In this document: one piece after another, positions 52,834 through 62,428 of the stretch | Numbering within the stretch: position 1 is the first letter of the stretch | Layout of the letters: every line of letters starts with the position of its first letter | Source of the DNA: Acidisarcina polymorpha | GTDB lineage: Bacteria > Acidobacteriota > Terriglobia > Terriglobales > Acidobacteriaceae | DNA length: 64,000 bases | Direction: 5' to 3' | NCBI RefSeq assembly: GCF_003330725.1 | Contig: NZ_CP030840.1 | Location: 4,278,001-4,342,000 of the forward strand | Translations under genes and position numbers: made by a program | Notes under the pieces: model-generated | The model's database searches: none | What the model was told of the DNA's origin: nothing | Seen by the model: only the letters and a program-made list of their open reading frames with translations

Positions 52834-55800
52834 ATGAGGAGCATCCCCTTTAAAGCTTTGATTCTCATTGCAGTCGACGTGCTGGCATTCGGCCAGGTTG
52901 CCGCTTCTGCCCAGACTGCCTCTTCTTCCGCCCTAAACTCTCAACCCACAACCAATTCCAAGTTGGCCGCCGTCAATCCGGCGGTGAAGGCGAACTTCGC
53001 CAAGCTGCCGCTCAGTTTCGAGGCCAATCAGGGCCAGACCGACGGACAGGTCAAATTCCTTTCCCGCGGACAAGGCTATTCACTCTTCCTTACCGACCGC
53101 GAAGCCGTTCTTGCGTTGCACAAAAATGAGGCGCAACCGGTTCATGGGCGCGGCGGCAAACCAGCATTTCCAGCGCAGGCCGGCAAGATCGATGTCGTCC
53201 GGATGGAGCTTGACGGCGCTTCGCAAGGAGTGCGCGTCGCTGGCGAAGAGCCGCTGCCCGGCAAGTCGAACTATTTCATCGGCAGCGACCCGTCGAAGTG
53301 GCACACCAATGTCCCAACCTACTCCAAAGTCAAGTACAACAACGTGTATCCCGGGATCGACCTGGTTTACTACGGCAGCCAGCAGCAGTTGGAGTATGAC
53401 TTCGTCGTCGCGCGCAATGCTGATCCGAAGCAGGCGCGGCTGCGCTTCACTGGCGCCAGCAAGCTGAAGCTGAACCACGACGGCGACCTCGAGATCGTCG
53501 CCAGGGACGGCGAGATCGCCTTCCACAAGCCGGTCGCTTATCAGATGAAGGACGGCCAGCGCCAGCCGGTTGAAGGCCGCTTCCAACTGTTGACGAAGAA
53601 TACGGTCGGCTTCGCCGTCAAAGATTACGATCATAGTCGCGAGCTGGTAATTGACCCGGTCTTGGGGTATTCGACCTACTTGAGCGGGAGCGGCTCGACG
53701 GGATATACCGAAGGGTTGGCCATCGCCGTTGATAACTCGGGGCAGGCGGTGGTGACCGGATTTACGAACTCAACCACTTTCCCAGTCACCAGCGGCGCCT
53801 ACCAGCCGACGTTGGAGGAATTCGCCCAAGATGCCTTCGTGACCAAACTGAATTCGACCGGAACGGCGTTGATCTACTCCACCTTTCTCGGCGGCAGCAG
53901 TGGCGCCACAGGGAGCGCGATTGCATTGGACAGTGCTGGAGACGCTTACGTGGGGGGAAGCGCCTTTTCCGGCTACCCGACCACCCCCGGCGCGTTTCAG
54001 ACCACCTACCACTGCGTTCCCAGCGCTTATTGCTCAATCGGCTTCGTTACCGAACTGAACCCGCAGGGCTCAGCCCTCGTGTTTTCGACGTACTTAGGTG
54101 GAAGCGGGCGCAACGGGGGATACGGCGACGCCGTTTTAGGTCTTGCACTCGACGTCAACAAGAACATTTATGCGACGGGATATACTGCCTCGCTCGATTT
54201 TCCGGTCACCTCTGGCGCCTTCCAGACGACCAACAAGGCCCCGACTGATCATCCCTACAATGCATTCCTGAGCAAGCTGAACGCGGGTGGCGCGCATCTG
54301 GTCTACTCTACATATCTCGGAGGAAGCGGCTACACTGGAGAGTATAGAGTGAGCGGCGACCGGGGCCTGTCCGTAGGGGTAGATGGCTCAGGTTTCGCCT
54401 ATGTCGGCGGCCTCACGATTTCCCCCGATTTCCCAACGACCTCGGGGACCCTTCAAACCGTGTACTACGGCGGCGACTTCGGGACTGGATTTGTGAGTAA
54501 GTTCAACGCCGACGGCTCTTCGTTGCTCTACTCGACTTACATCAGCGGGACAAGGTACCCGACGCGAACAGACGCCGGCGATGTCGTGAACGCTATCGCC
54601 GTGGACAGTTCCGGCGACGCATATATCACCGGCAGCACAGTCTCCCTCAACTTCCCGGTCACCGCCAACGCCTTTCAAAAGGTCAAAAATTCGTTCGGCG
54701 CAAGCATTAGCTTTGTCTCCAAAATCAATCCAAAGGGAACCGGTTTCGTCTACTCGACCTACTTAGGCTCTCTCTATAACGTGGGGGATATCGACGACCA
54801 AGGCAATGGCATTGCGGTCGACGCGAACGGAGAAGCTACTGTGACCGGCGCTACCTTCGATGAGTACTTCCCGGTGACACCAGATGCCTTTCAACCGCAG
54901 AACCACAGCTATTCTAATTCGTTCGCCGCGAATGCTTTTCTAACTCGGCTCAATAGAGACGGATCGGCCTTGATCTATTCTACCTATCTAGGCGGCCATT
55001 ATGAGGCCTCTGGATCGGCTGTAGCCCTCGACTCAGCAGACAACGCCTATCTGACGGGCATCACATCTGGCGGTGCCTTCCCGGTGTCAGTCGGCGCTTT
55101 TCAGCCAAAGTACTCTGGCAACCATGACTATTACAACGCGTTCGTCAGCGAAATTTACTTTGGGACGCTCCCTGCCCCGGTTGCTACCACAACGACGCTC
55201 TCCACCAGCGCGAACACCGTCCAGAAAGGCGTTCCAGTAACTTTAACTGCCCATGTCACGCTTGCCGACGGAACTGCGGTAACCCGCGGCGGCGTGAACC
55301 TCTTCTTGAATGGAAATGGACAATATTTCGACACAGTAGATCTGGACAGCGCGGGGAATGCCATCTTCACGACCTCTACCATTTCGCCGGGAACGTATAA
55401 AATTTCCGCAGAGTATGTTAACAACAGCAACGAATTGCCTAACTATGGACCCAGCGCGAGCCCGTCCCTGTCTCTAACTGTTTTGAGCCAGGTGGCGCCG
55501 CCGGTGTTCACTCCAGCGGGCGGCAACGGCAACAATCCAGTCGAACAAGTCTCGCTGAGCTCTGCGACCGTTGGCGCATCGATCCACTACACCATCAATG
55601 GTGGCACACCCACCCCCTCCTCCATGCTCTTTAATTCCTACAATCCGATCACCGTCGTCGGAACCATAAAGATCCAGGCGATCGCGGTCTATAACGGAAC
55701 CTCCAGCGCGGTGGCGTCTGCTACTTACACCTCTCCAACTTACCCCACTACACCCATCATCAACTTCAGCCAGGGCTTCCCGCTTACTGCTGGAGTTGTG

Positions 55801-57033
55801 ACGACGAATGGCAGCGCCTCGCTTTTCGAGGGCTACCTGAATCTGACTACGGATGGCTATGACCAGGCGGGCAGCTCTTTCTATGCAACTCCGGTCAATG
55901 TGCAATCGTTCACCACCGACTTCAGCTTCCACATATTGGAAGGTGGCATATCGGGAGCCGGCGGCGCGGACGGTTTCACATTCACGATTCAAAATGCAGG
56001 ACCGAACGCTCTTGGCGGCGATGGCGCGGGGCTGGGCTTTGTGACCATCCAGAAGAGCCTCGCCATCAAGTTCGACATCTACAACAATGTGGGCGAGGGG
56101 CCGGACTCGACCGGACTCTACATCTGGGGACGCACCCCGACCGTCCCAGCCATCAACCTCTCAGGAACTGGGATCAATCTGGCAAGCAACGACATCTACG
56201 ACGCCCACCTGACCTATGACGGCGCAATCTTGAACATGACGATCACCAACCTCTATACACGGGCTTCGTTCTCCTACGCCTGGGAGATCAATATTCCGTC
56301 CACGGTCGGGGGCCCGACTGCCTACGTCGGCTTTACCGGCAGCACCGGAGGGGAAACTTCGTTCAGCAGCCTTGACAGTTGGACCTACGAGTCCGGCTCT
56401 CCGGCGGCTCCTAACTTCGCCACCGGCTTTGAAGACGGCAATGGTGTATATCTCAACGGAACCGCTGTTCCCTCCGGATCCGCGGTCCAACTGACTACCG
56501 GCCTTAAGAACCAGGCAGGCAGCCTCTTTTTTCCAAATGCGCTCAACATTCAGTCTTTCACCTCGAAATTTGGCTTCCAAATCACCGATCCATCGGCCGA
56601 CGGTTTGACTTTCACCATCCAGGGAGTAGGACCAACGGCGCTTGGCGGCACTGGAGGCGGGCTGGGCTACAACACCATCCCGAAGAGCGTGGCGCTCAAG
56701 TTCGACCTCTTCAACAATGCGGGAGAAGGCGTGAACTCAACTGGTATTTATACCGGAGGGACTACGCCAACACTTCCTTCCGTCGACCTCACGGGGACCG
56801 GAATCGACCTGCACAGCGGTGATCCGATCACCGTCGATCTTAGCTACAACGGCACCGTGCTCACGATGACAATCACCGATCAGATCACCAAAGCGCACTA
56901 TACGCATCCATTCACCGTCGACATACCGGCAGCGGTCGGCGGCACAACTGCCTTTGTCGGATTTACCGGAGCGACCGGTGGTGAGACGTCCAAGCAGGGC
57001 ATCCTTACCTGGACATTTACGCCGGGGAGTTAG
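52834..57033 (+). CDS. Giant secreted SBBP beta-propeller protein with two C-terminal lectin domains
   Basis: 1399 aa from ATG 52834 (AGGAG 6 bases upstream, start of a signal peptide MRSIPFKALILIAVDVLAF). Order: acidobacterial N-domain that precedes SBBP repeats (about 45-275: LSFEANQGQTDGQVKFLSRG, NVYPGIDLVYYG); 7-8 SBBP repeats (about 276-775) of the type STYLGGSG-x-DAGNAYVTG-x-FPVTxGAFQ; an Ig-like domain (about 781-880); a chitobiase/hexosaminidase C-terminal-type domain (about 888-965: SATVGASIHYTINGGTPTPS); and two tandem legume-lectin-like domains (about 970-1185 and 1191-1399), each with DGFTFTIQ or DGLTFTIQ and a late ETS motif. It probably binds glycans at the cell surface or outside. 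No anchor was seen. Confidence 0.88.
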   Translation: MRSIPFKALILIAVDVLAFGQVAASAQTASSSALNSQPTTNSKLAAVNPAVKANFAKLPLSFEANQGQTDGQVKFLSRGQGYSLFLTDREAVLALHKNEAQPVHGRGGKPAFPAQAGKIDVVRMELDGASQGVRVAGEEPLPGKSNYFIGSDPSKWHTNVPTYSKVKYNNVYPGIDLVYYGSQQQLEYDFVVARNADPKQARLRFTGASKLKLNHDGDLEIVARDGEIAFHKPVAYQMKDGQRQPVEGRFQLLTKNTVGFAVKDYDHSRELVIDPVLGYSTYLSGSGSTGYTEGLAIAVDNSGQAVVTGFTNSTTFPVTSGAYQPTLEEFAQDAFVTKLNSTGTALIYSTFLGGSSGATGSAIALDSAGDAYVGGSAFSGYPTTPGAFQTTYHCVPSAYCSIGFVTELNPQGSALVFSTYLGGSGRNGGYGDAVLGLALDVNKNIYATGYTASLDFPVTSGAFQTTNKAPTDHPYNAFLSKLNAGGAHLVYSTYLGGSGYTGEYRVSGDRGLSVGVDGSGFAYVGGLTISPDFPTTSGTLQTVYYGGDFGTGFVSKFNADGSSLLYSTYISGTRYPTRTDAGDVVNAIAVDSSGDAYITGSTVSLNFPVTANAFQKVKNSFGASISFVSKINPKGTGFVYSTYLGSLYNVGDIDDQGNGIAVDANGEATVTGATFDEYFPVTPDAFQPQNHSYSNSFAANAFLTRLNRDGSALIYSTYLGGHYEASGSAVALDSADNAYLTGITSGGAFPVSVGAFQPKYSGNHDYYNAFVSEIYFGTLPAPVATTTTLSTSANTVQKGVPVTLTAHVTLADGTAVTRGGVNLFLNGNGQYFDTVDLDSAGNAIFTTSTISPGTYKISAEYVNNSNELPNYGPSASPSLSLTVLSQVAPPVFTPAGGNGNNPVEQVSLSSATVGASIHYTINGGTPTPSSMLFNSYNPITVVGTIKIQAIAVYNGTSSAVASATYTSPTYPTTPIINFSQGFPLTAGVVTTNGSASLFEGYLNLTTDGYDQAGSSFYATPVNVQSFTTDFSFHILEGGISGAGGADGFTFTIQNAGPNALGGDGAGLGFVTIQKSLAIKFDIYNNVGEGPDSTGLYIWGRTPTVPAINLSGTGINLASNDIYDAHLTYDGAILNMTITNLYTRASFSYAWEINIPSTVGGPTAYVGFTGSTGGETSFSSLDSWTYESGSPAAPNFATGFEDGNGVYLNGTAVPSGSAVQLTTGLKNQAGSLFFPNALNIQSFTSKFGFQITDPSADGLTFTIQGVGPTALGGTGGGLGYNTIPKSVALKFDLFNNAGEGVNSTGIYTGGTTPTLPSVDLTGTGIDLHSGDPITVDLSYNGTVLTMTITDQITKAHYTHPFTVDIPAAVGGTTAFVGFTGATGGETSKQGILTWTFTPGS

Positions 57034-57683
57034 ACCAGCAACTCATATCAACACATTCGGCCTCTATCCTCGCAGTAAGCTCTCGCAGACAGAGGCCGGT
57101 GTCCTTGAAATACGCCTTGGAAGAAATAACCCCTGGTGTTGCAGTTGCATCTTGTGAGCACAACCAGTTCGTGATATCGCTAATTCTGATAGCTACTATC
57201 AGAAGAAACGGCGTTACCTGCCGCACAAGTCGTGTTTAGATAAACGGGGTCTGGATCATCGGCAGCTAGGACATGCTGGCGGCCGTGTGCGTCTCAGATC
57301 GCCGGCTCAACGGGCCGTCCAAGGGATGAGATTAGCGCAGGACGATGTAAGCAACTGTGTGCAAATCGAATGTAACAAAGGCACTGACTATTCAAGAAAG
57401 GTTATATCCAAATGGCTAGGTTTGCATTACTTGTTGAGTTGAAGGCTAAACCAGCCCGAGCTGTTTTCAATACGCCATAATGTACCAGTGCTGGCCTTGA
57501 TGCTGTGCTTGCGCTAGCCCGAGTGCGGCTCAGCCAAACTCGAAAGCAGGCGGCCATCGGAGCTACAATTCAACTGCTTGTGGACAAGGATAATGAGATT
57601 GCCATATAGGCGTTTGACCGTTCACAAACCGGGGCCGAGCTGCATCGTGGTCCGCAACTAAAGGAAGGGGAATCTTCAAGAAA
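57034..57683. other. Long gap with a small gene remnant
   Basis: About 650 bases between the lectin giant and the redoxin gene. Apart from the short monooxygenase-like start at 57412 nothing was recognised on either strand. Confidence 0.4.
57412..57480 (+). pseudogene. N-terminal scrap of a quinol/antibiotic monooxygenase (ABM)-like gene
   Basis: Reads MARFALLVELKAKPARAVFN, then TP and a TAA. The first strand, LLVELKAKP, matches the usual beginning of putative quinol monooxygenases of the ABM superfamily, but the rest of the about 100-residue domain is missing. An AAAGG lies just upstream. Short length makes chance possible. Confidence 0.35.
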
Positions 57684-58280
57684 ATGCGAAGCGACATGAT
57701 ACCTGGAGCTCGTTTTCCTGATTACGAGCTCACCGATCACACCGCGACACGTCGCAAATTGTCCGAACTTCAAGGCCTTGACCCTATGATCGTTGTGCTG
57801 AGTCGGGGAGGCTTCTGCCCAAAGGATCGACGCCAGAATGAGGGACTGATCGAGCTATACCGTGAGATGGAAGTTGGCTATTGCCGGCTTGTCACCATCA
57901 GCACGGATAGCCTCACGGAGACGAACGAATACCGCAGCGGAGTCGGCGCACACTGGCCCTTCTTGTCCGACGCGGGCCGTGTGGTTCAAAAGGACCTCGA
58001 CATCGCCGAATATACAGACCCGCTCCACAATCCAATGATCCCTCACGTTATTGTTCTTGAGCCGGAGCTAATCATCCACAAGATCTACGGAGGGTACTGG
58101 TTTTTTGGAAGGCCCACCATGGAGGACTTGCGTCAGGATTTGCGCGCTGTCACGAAGAAATGTAGGGCAGACTGGGACATCACGACGCCCGAGATGAAGC
58201 GCGCGTGGCAGGAAGGCCGGAAGGAGCTCTTCTATCCATACGGTAAGACCTACGCCCAAACGATCCATGAGCAGGATTGA
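57684..58280 (+). CDS. Peroxiredoxin/AhpC-TSA-like redoxin
   Basis: 198-aa thioredoxin-fold protein. The probable peroxidatic Cys is C45 in SRGGFCPKDRRQ, a variant of the RGGWCPYC motif of AhpC-TSA_2-like proteins, in which the second Cys is replaced by Asp, so it would need an external thiol. Other blocks: YCRLVTISTDSLTET and FLSDAGRVVQKDLDIAEYTD. The C-terminal 50 residues are extra. ATG 57684 is preceded by a purine-rich GGAAGGGG. It is convergent with a PPOX-like gene. The role is probably thiol-based peroxide or radical detoxification. Confidence 0.8.
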   Translation: MRSDMIPGARFPDYELTDHTATRRKLSELQGLDPMIVVLSRGGFCPKDRRQNEGLIELYREMEVGYCRLVTISTDSLTETNEYRSGVGAHWPFLSDAGRVVQKDLDIAEYTDPLHNPMIPHVIVLEPELIIHKIYGGYWFFGRPTMEDLRQDLRAVTKKCRADWDITTPEMKRAWQEGRKELFYPYGKTYAQTIHEQD

Positions 58281-58375
58281 TCCGCCTGCATCGGAATGCG
58301 AGAAAGCGCTTCCGTCCGAGACGGATTCACGAGTTTGTGACAGGACAAGTTCCGTTTCCACCATTGCCGGAGTGT

Positions 58376-58945
58376 TCATCCGTTCCTCGGTTCGAGTAGG
58401 TCCCTGATCTCTTCCTCGGTAAAGCGAGGCGTAATGTGCTGCGGGCAATTCCAATCGAAGGCCTCGACATGAATCACGAAGGCACGTTCGGGTAAGGCAT
58501 TGGGTTCGGAGGTTCTGAGTTTTGCAATCAGCTCCTGCGCGGCGTCACCACCTTCCAAGATGGTTGTCCGCCCGAGAATTTTCAGACGCTGTTGTCCTAC
58601 GTAATCCATCAGGAACAGGGCGACACGGTCGTCGTGCTGTAAGTTCCCAACACTGATGTATTGCCGATTGCCTCTCAGGTCAGCAAAGCCGAGCGTTTGG
58701 TCATCCAAGACGCGTAGGAACCCCTTAGGGCCACCGCGAAACTGGATGTACGGCCATCCGGTTTCGCTCACGGACGCCATGTAGAAGCCGTCGCGAGCTT
58801 CAATGAACTCTCGCTCGTCCTCACCTAACTGGCTACCCGGCTCGCCGCTTTCTTCTATCCGCTGGTATTGCCGGCGACTGCCGTGGAGTTCTTGCTGCCT
58901 CTTGACGAGAGGCGTAAAGGCGAGCTTCGCAAATTGCCGTCCCAT
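58376..58945 (-). CDS. Pyridoxamine-5'-phosphate-oxidase-like FMN-binding protein
   Basis: 189 aa with the FMN split-barrel fold: FIEARDGFYMASVSETGWPYIQFRGGPKGFL (given as FYMASVSETGWPYIQFRGG), GFADLRGNRQYISVGNL, and VALFLMDYVGQQRLKILGRT. These are the conserved blocks of the PPOX-like family that acts on small molecules or binds flavin/F420. The Cys/Pro-rich C-terminus (WNCPQHITPRF) is normal for its subgroup. GGAG lies 7 bases before ATG 58945. It is not a vitamin B6 PdxH by length. Substrate unknown. Confidence 0.88.
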   Translation of the reverse strand: MGRQFAKLAFTPLVKRQQELHGSRRQYQRIEESGEPGSQLGEDEREFIEARDGFYMASVSETGWPYIQFRGGPKGFLRVLDDQTLGFADLRGNRQYISVGNLQHDDRVALFLMDYVGQQRLKILGRTTILEGGDAAQELIAKLRTSEPNALPERAFVIHVEAFDWNCPQHITPRFTEEEIRDLLEPRNG

Positions 58946-59028
58946 GTCTTGTCTCCACTAGCCGCTCGCGCCACTACCGAAGATACCGCAAGCCGGATCG
59001 CAATCACATCACGCACACTCCTTGTACT

Positions 59029-59727
59029 TTACACCGGGCGGCGCTGACCGACATAGACATCCCCGAGCGAACTCATAATCGTGACCGCATCAAGCAGCAC
59101 CAAGGTGGCAAACGAAAGCGAATCGAACGATTGCTTGAAGCGCATGTAGAACAACACCGGGTAGAAATGGTGGCCTCCTTCGTCGCCGCCATCTCAGCGG
59201 CTAGCTCCCAGAGCACTGACGTGCCGTGACTCCATTCGCCGCCTGGGGCCAAGCCTGCAACCAACACTGCCGCATCTCTGGTTTCGCAGGTGGCGAGGTA
59301 GACTTTGAGGGCAAACGTGTTCCTCTGTTGCAGCTGACTGTAAATCTGCATCAGGTACGTCAGCGTCAGCGACGTGACAGAAACTCCTACGATGGAGTTG
59401 AACAAGTAAATCAGGCGGTATCGCGAAATAGCTGGGAGAAGTCCGCCGAACCCACAATCGAGATGCTGCTTCCACCTGCATAGAGCGCAGCCACGAAGTC
59501 AGTAGGAGTTTTCCCGCTGCTTGAACGGATCGCGCTACCCAACACTGGATGGAACAAAAGGGCATTGCTCAGAGTGAGGCCTGCCATCCACATGAAAATC
59601 AGAGACAGAAGAATAACGGGACCACCGAACGATGCGATGCGCTCGCAATAATGCGGGAAGCTTCGGGCCACCACACGAAACGAACACCAGACTGTTCGCG
59701 CAAGCTGCGGACTTATCAGGCCGCTTT
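59029..59727 (-). pseudogene. Disrupted two-TM ion-channel-like gene
   Basis: Frame 1 (to a TGA at 59411-59413) reads a membrane segment FGGPVILLSLIFMWMAGLTLS and a pore-loop-like TDFVAALYAGGSSISIVGSAD. A second frame then continues with FNSIVGVSVTSLTLTYLMQI and LQQRNTFALKVYLATCETRD. Near 59175-59190 another frame change yields HFYPVLFYMRFKQSFDSLSF and ends DAVTIMSSLGDVYVGQ, TAA at 59029-59031. The three pieces join in order into one protein resembling bacterial two-TM potassium-channel-like membrane proteins. At least two frameshifts, so non-functional unless these are sequencing errors. Confidence 0.65.
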
Positions 59728-59943
59728 CCATCCTGGCATAAAGCACGGTAAGGAATACGTCCTTAACTGAAAATAGTGGCAAAGAAAACTGATGCTTACG
59801 CCCGCACGCTCGGCGATTGCATCGGTGGTCCAACCCTCAAAACCGCGCCTCTACAAAATGCTATCAGCAGCTGCGTCGAAAACAGCATTCACCGTCTCGG
59901 TAGTGCGCGACTGAGTGGGCGGTGGTTCTAGACGCTTGCGCAT
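59728..59943 (-). pseudogene. TetR repressor N-terminal remnant
   Basis: From ATG 59943 the reading is MRKRLEPPPTQSRTTETVNA; after a frame change near 59880 it gives FDAAADSIL, a TAG at 59852-59854, RRGFEGWTTDAIAERAGVS and then, after another shift, a YFSVKDVFLTVLYARME ending. This is a TetR helix-turn-helix with one stop and two shifts, cut off before any ligand domain and joined to the channel remnant. Together they mark a decaying segment. Confidence 0.65.
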
Positions 59944-60227
59944 TGATCAACAAGTTGCTCTTTGTCTTTCGGCATCAGGCACCTGCATCAAGGGCGTTCT
60001 ATTTTTCTGATGACGCCTGACCTATGCCGCAGAGAAGCGTCAGTTCTTGATGGTTTTCGCCTATCTTGATCGCTTTCGCCTATTCGCTTCCGCACATCCG
60101 CAACTACGCTCAAAGTCAACAGGATGGCGAATGTGAGGACGGCCACGAGATAGTGGCTCTGATCGCGTCAGCTCGGTCAACACAGCGTCAGGCCATGTGC
60201 TGATCTTCCCAACAAAAGGAGAAAACA

Positions 60228-61019
60228 ATGAACGCATTCAAGTTTATTCGGAACGTCGTGGCGACGTGCGCAACATTAATCGCGATCGCCGGTCCCGCCC
60301 TCAACGCGTCGGCGCAGACAGCCCCCGCAACAGGAGTTAAGACCGTACTCCTCGTCCACGGAGCATGGGCGGACGGTTCGAGCTGGTCGAAGCTCATTCC
60401 ATTGCTGGAGGCGAAAGGCCTGCATGTTGTTGCTGTCCAGATCCCGCTCACATCATTCGCAGACGACGTTTCAGCAACCCAGCGTGCCATCGCTCTCGAG
60501 GATGGGCCTTTATTGCTCGTCGGTCACTCGTACGGCGGGGCTGTCATCACCGAAGCTGGGAACGATCCTAAGGTGGCAGGACTCGTCTATGTGTCGGCAG
60601 TAGCTCCAGATCAGGGAGAGTCGGCTTTTGGTCTCATTACAAGCGTTCCAACACCTGTCGGCTCAGAGCTACGCCCAGACAAGAGTGGCTTCCTCAAACT
60701 GACTCCGAAGGGGATTGCTGAGGATTTCGCACAAGATCTTTCCGCCAAGGAGATTGCCGTTCTGACCGCAACACAGGTGCCAACAAGCGTTGCTGCAATG
60801 AAGGGAGAAGTTACGACTCCCGCCTGGAAGTCGAAACCGTCGTGGTACATCATCGCCGCAAATGACAGGACAATTTCGCCCGCTCTAGAAGCAGCTCAGG
60901 CGAATAAAATCGGTGCGACAGCAACCACTGTCCCCTCCAGCCACGTCATTATGCTGGCTCAACCGTCGAAAGTCGCGGCTGTGATTCTTGATGCGGCATC
61001 AAAAGCCAGTTCCAAGTAG
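60228..61019 (+). CDS. Exported alpha/beta hydrolase (salicylate-esterase/hydroxynitrile-lyase-like)
   Basis: 263 aa. Signal peptide 1-30 (MNAFKFIRNVVATCATLIAI to ASAQ). Hydrolase motifs: oxyanion HGAWADGSSW, nucleophile S101 in LVGHSYGGAV, acid Asp in IIAANDRTISP and His in VPSSHVIML. This matches the AB-hydrolase 6 group that contains plant-type methylsalicylate esterases; bacterial members are of unknown substrate. AAAGGAGA precedes ATG 60228 at a good distance. No operon partner. Confidence 0.9.
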   Translation: MNAFKFIRNVVATCATLIAIAGPALNASAQTAPATGVKTVLLVHGAWADGSSWSKLIPLLEAKGLHVVAVQIPLTSFADDVSATQRAIALEDGPLLLVGHSYGGAVITEAGNDPKVAGLVYVSAVAPDQGESAFGLITSVPTPVGSELRPDKSGFLKLTPKGIAEDFAQDLSAKEIAVLTATQVPTSVAAMKGEVTTPAWKSKPSWYIIAANDRTISPALEAAQANKIGATATTVPSSHVIMLAQPSKVAAVILDAASKASSK

Positions 61020-61298
61020 AGTCACTGCAATTCTTTTTCGTCCTCGAGGAATGGATACGATCGCTCTGTCACACCTTGCAAGCAAGTCACGACAGAGCGC
61101 TTGTCCTGACCTTCCCAGGAAAAAGCATTCTCGATCAGTCTGTGGGAACAGCGAGTCCCGCATTGCTTCCAGTGAGCAGAGGCGAGAGATTGGACGTGCC
61201 CGGGCTCCGCTCTGCCTCTTTCGCACGCACGATTCAGCATTTGTTAACCGGCTCGGAGTTGTGGAGTTGACTCGGTAACAGGTTGAAGGAGTTAGTTT

Positions 61299-62036
61299 AT
61301 GGCGCAGGAAGCTGTGTTTCTTGGTCGGTCGCTGACATCCGGATCCTTTCCAGACGCGCAAACGGAGCCTCATTCCGTGATGAGCAGGATGATTGCGTTC
61401 ATTTCCCACGATCTTCGCCAGCCTTTGACCGCGATTCTTGCGAATGCGGAACTTCTCACCCGGCCTAATATCAGCGAGATGGAAAGAATGGACTTCTATC
61501 AGGAGATCCGTTGGGACGTCGACCGGATCAATGAGCTCGTTTCCTCACTGCTAGAGTGTTCCAAAGGCCGCGACTCCCTGCGGCTGGCCGTTGGAAATAT
61601 CGTTAAGACGGTCGAGCACGCGATCCGGATGACATGTGCAAGACAGGAGTTCCATCGGATCGTCATCAAGCATCATCACAAAGGCCGGGCCGTGGGCTGG
61701 TTTGATTGCAGCCGTCTGGAACGGGCGGTCGTCAACCTGGTCTTGAATGCTTGTGAGGCCGTGGACCCAGGCTCCGGACAAATTGTCATAGCCACGACGG
61801 GGAGGAAGGATACTGTGGAAATTGACGTCTCAGATGACGGCCCAGGGATCCCCGCGATGGTTCAGGCCTCAGTGTTTCGACCCTTTGTAACTTACGGAAA
61901 GGCTCAGGGGAACGGATTGGGACTTGCGATCGCGAAGAAGATTGTCGAGGATCATGGCGGGATGATTCGCCTCGACGAGAGGTGCGAGACAGGAACGTCA
62001 TTTAAGATCACGATTCCGTTCGCAAGTCCGAGGTAG
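61299..62036 (+). CDS. Small sensorless histidine kinase
   Basis: 245 aa with only the transmitter: HisKA dimer domain with phospho-acceptor H37 in FISHDLRQPLTAILANAELL, given here as ISHDLRQPLTAIL; N box LVLNACEAV (about 151), G1 DDGPGIP, F-like RPFVTYGK, and G2 GNGLGLAIAKK. No sensor, PAS or membrane segment is present, so it must sense through partners or in the cytoplasm. No response-regulator gene lies in the window beside it. GAAGGAG lies about 8-9 bases before ATG 61299. It may act with an orphan regulator elsewhere. Confidence 0.92.
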   Translation: MAQEAVFLGRSLTSGSFPDAQTEPHSVMSRMIAFISHDLRQPLTAILANAELLTRPNISEMERMDFYQEIRWDVDRINELVSSLLECSKGRDSLRLAVGNIVKTVEHAIRMTCARQEFHRIVIKHHHKGRAVGWFDCSRLERAVVNLVLNACEAVDPGSGQIVIATTGRKDTVEIDVSDDGPGIPAMVQASVFRPFVTYGKAQGNGLGLAIAKKIVEDHGGMIRLDERCETGTSFKITIPFASPR

Positions 62037-62428
62037 CGATGGGGACCATGTCTCCAAGAACGCCGTTTGAAGGTTAGCATGGGTACTGCAATGTGCATCT
62101 CAATATACAACAACTATGGGAGAAGGTGCTTCTGAAGGATCGCAAGCGATTCACCGGAAGCGATACGGGTGTGGTTCTGAACACCTGAGCTGGCTCTTCA
62201 TAGGCACGGTGTTCCTTTCAGCGCAGATTGCATCCCCTTTGGTTCGCCAGTCGATTAGTCCCAGGAAAAGCATTGTTGCTCAATGTTCTGGCCTTCGTGG
62301 AATACTCGATGCGCTTCGAGGAGGGCGACGGTCCAGGTTGAGATCAGGAGTGATGCGGCAAGGATAGCGAAAGAGTCTGGCACGGTCCGAGCCATGGCGG
62401 GTCGCGTCCTTCGGGGGCACTCGATTCT
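62037..62428. other. Gap between kinase and isomerase-like gene
   Basis: About 390 bases. The only item worth naming is a 46-codon minus-strand frame at 62255-62395, listed separately. No hairpin or repeat of note. Confidence 0.4.
62255..62395 (-). CDS. Possible 46-aa single-TM small protein
   Basis: Reads MARTVPDSFAILAASLLIST then WTVALLEAHRVFHEGQNIEQ and QCFSWD, stop TAA. One hydrophobic helix (about residues 8-26) followed by a polar tail fits a small membrane protein. AAGGA is 13 bases upstream of the ATG, too far to be persuasive. No homologue comes to mind. Keep as a candidate only. Confidence 0.25.
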   Translation of the reverse strand: MARTVPDSFAILAASLLISTWTVALLEAHRVFHEGQNIEQQCFSWD

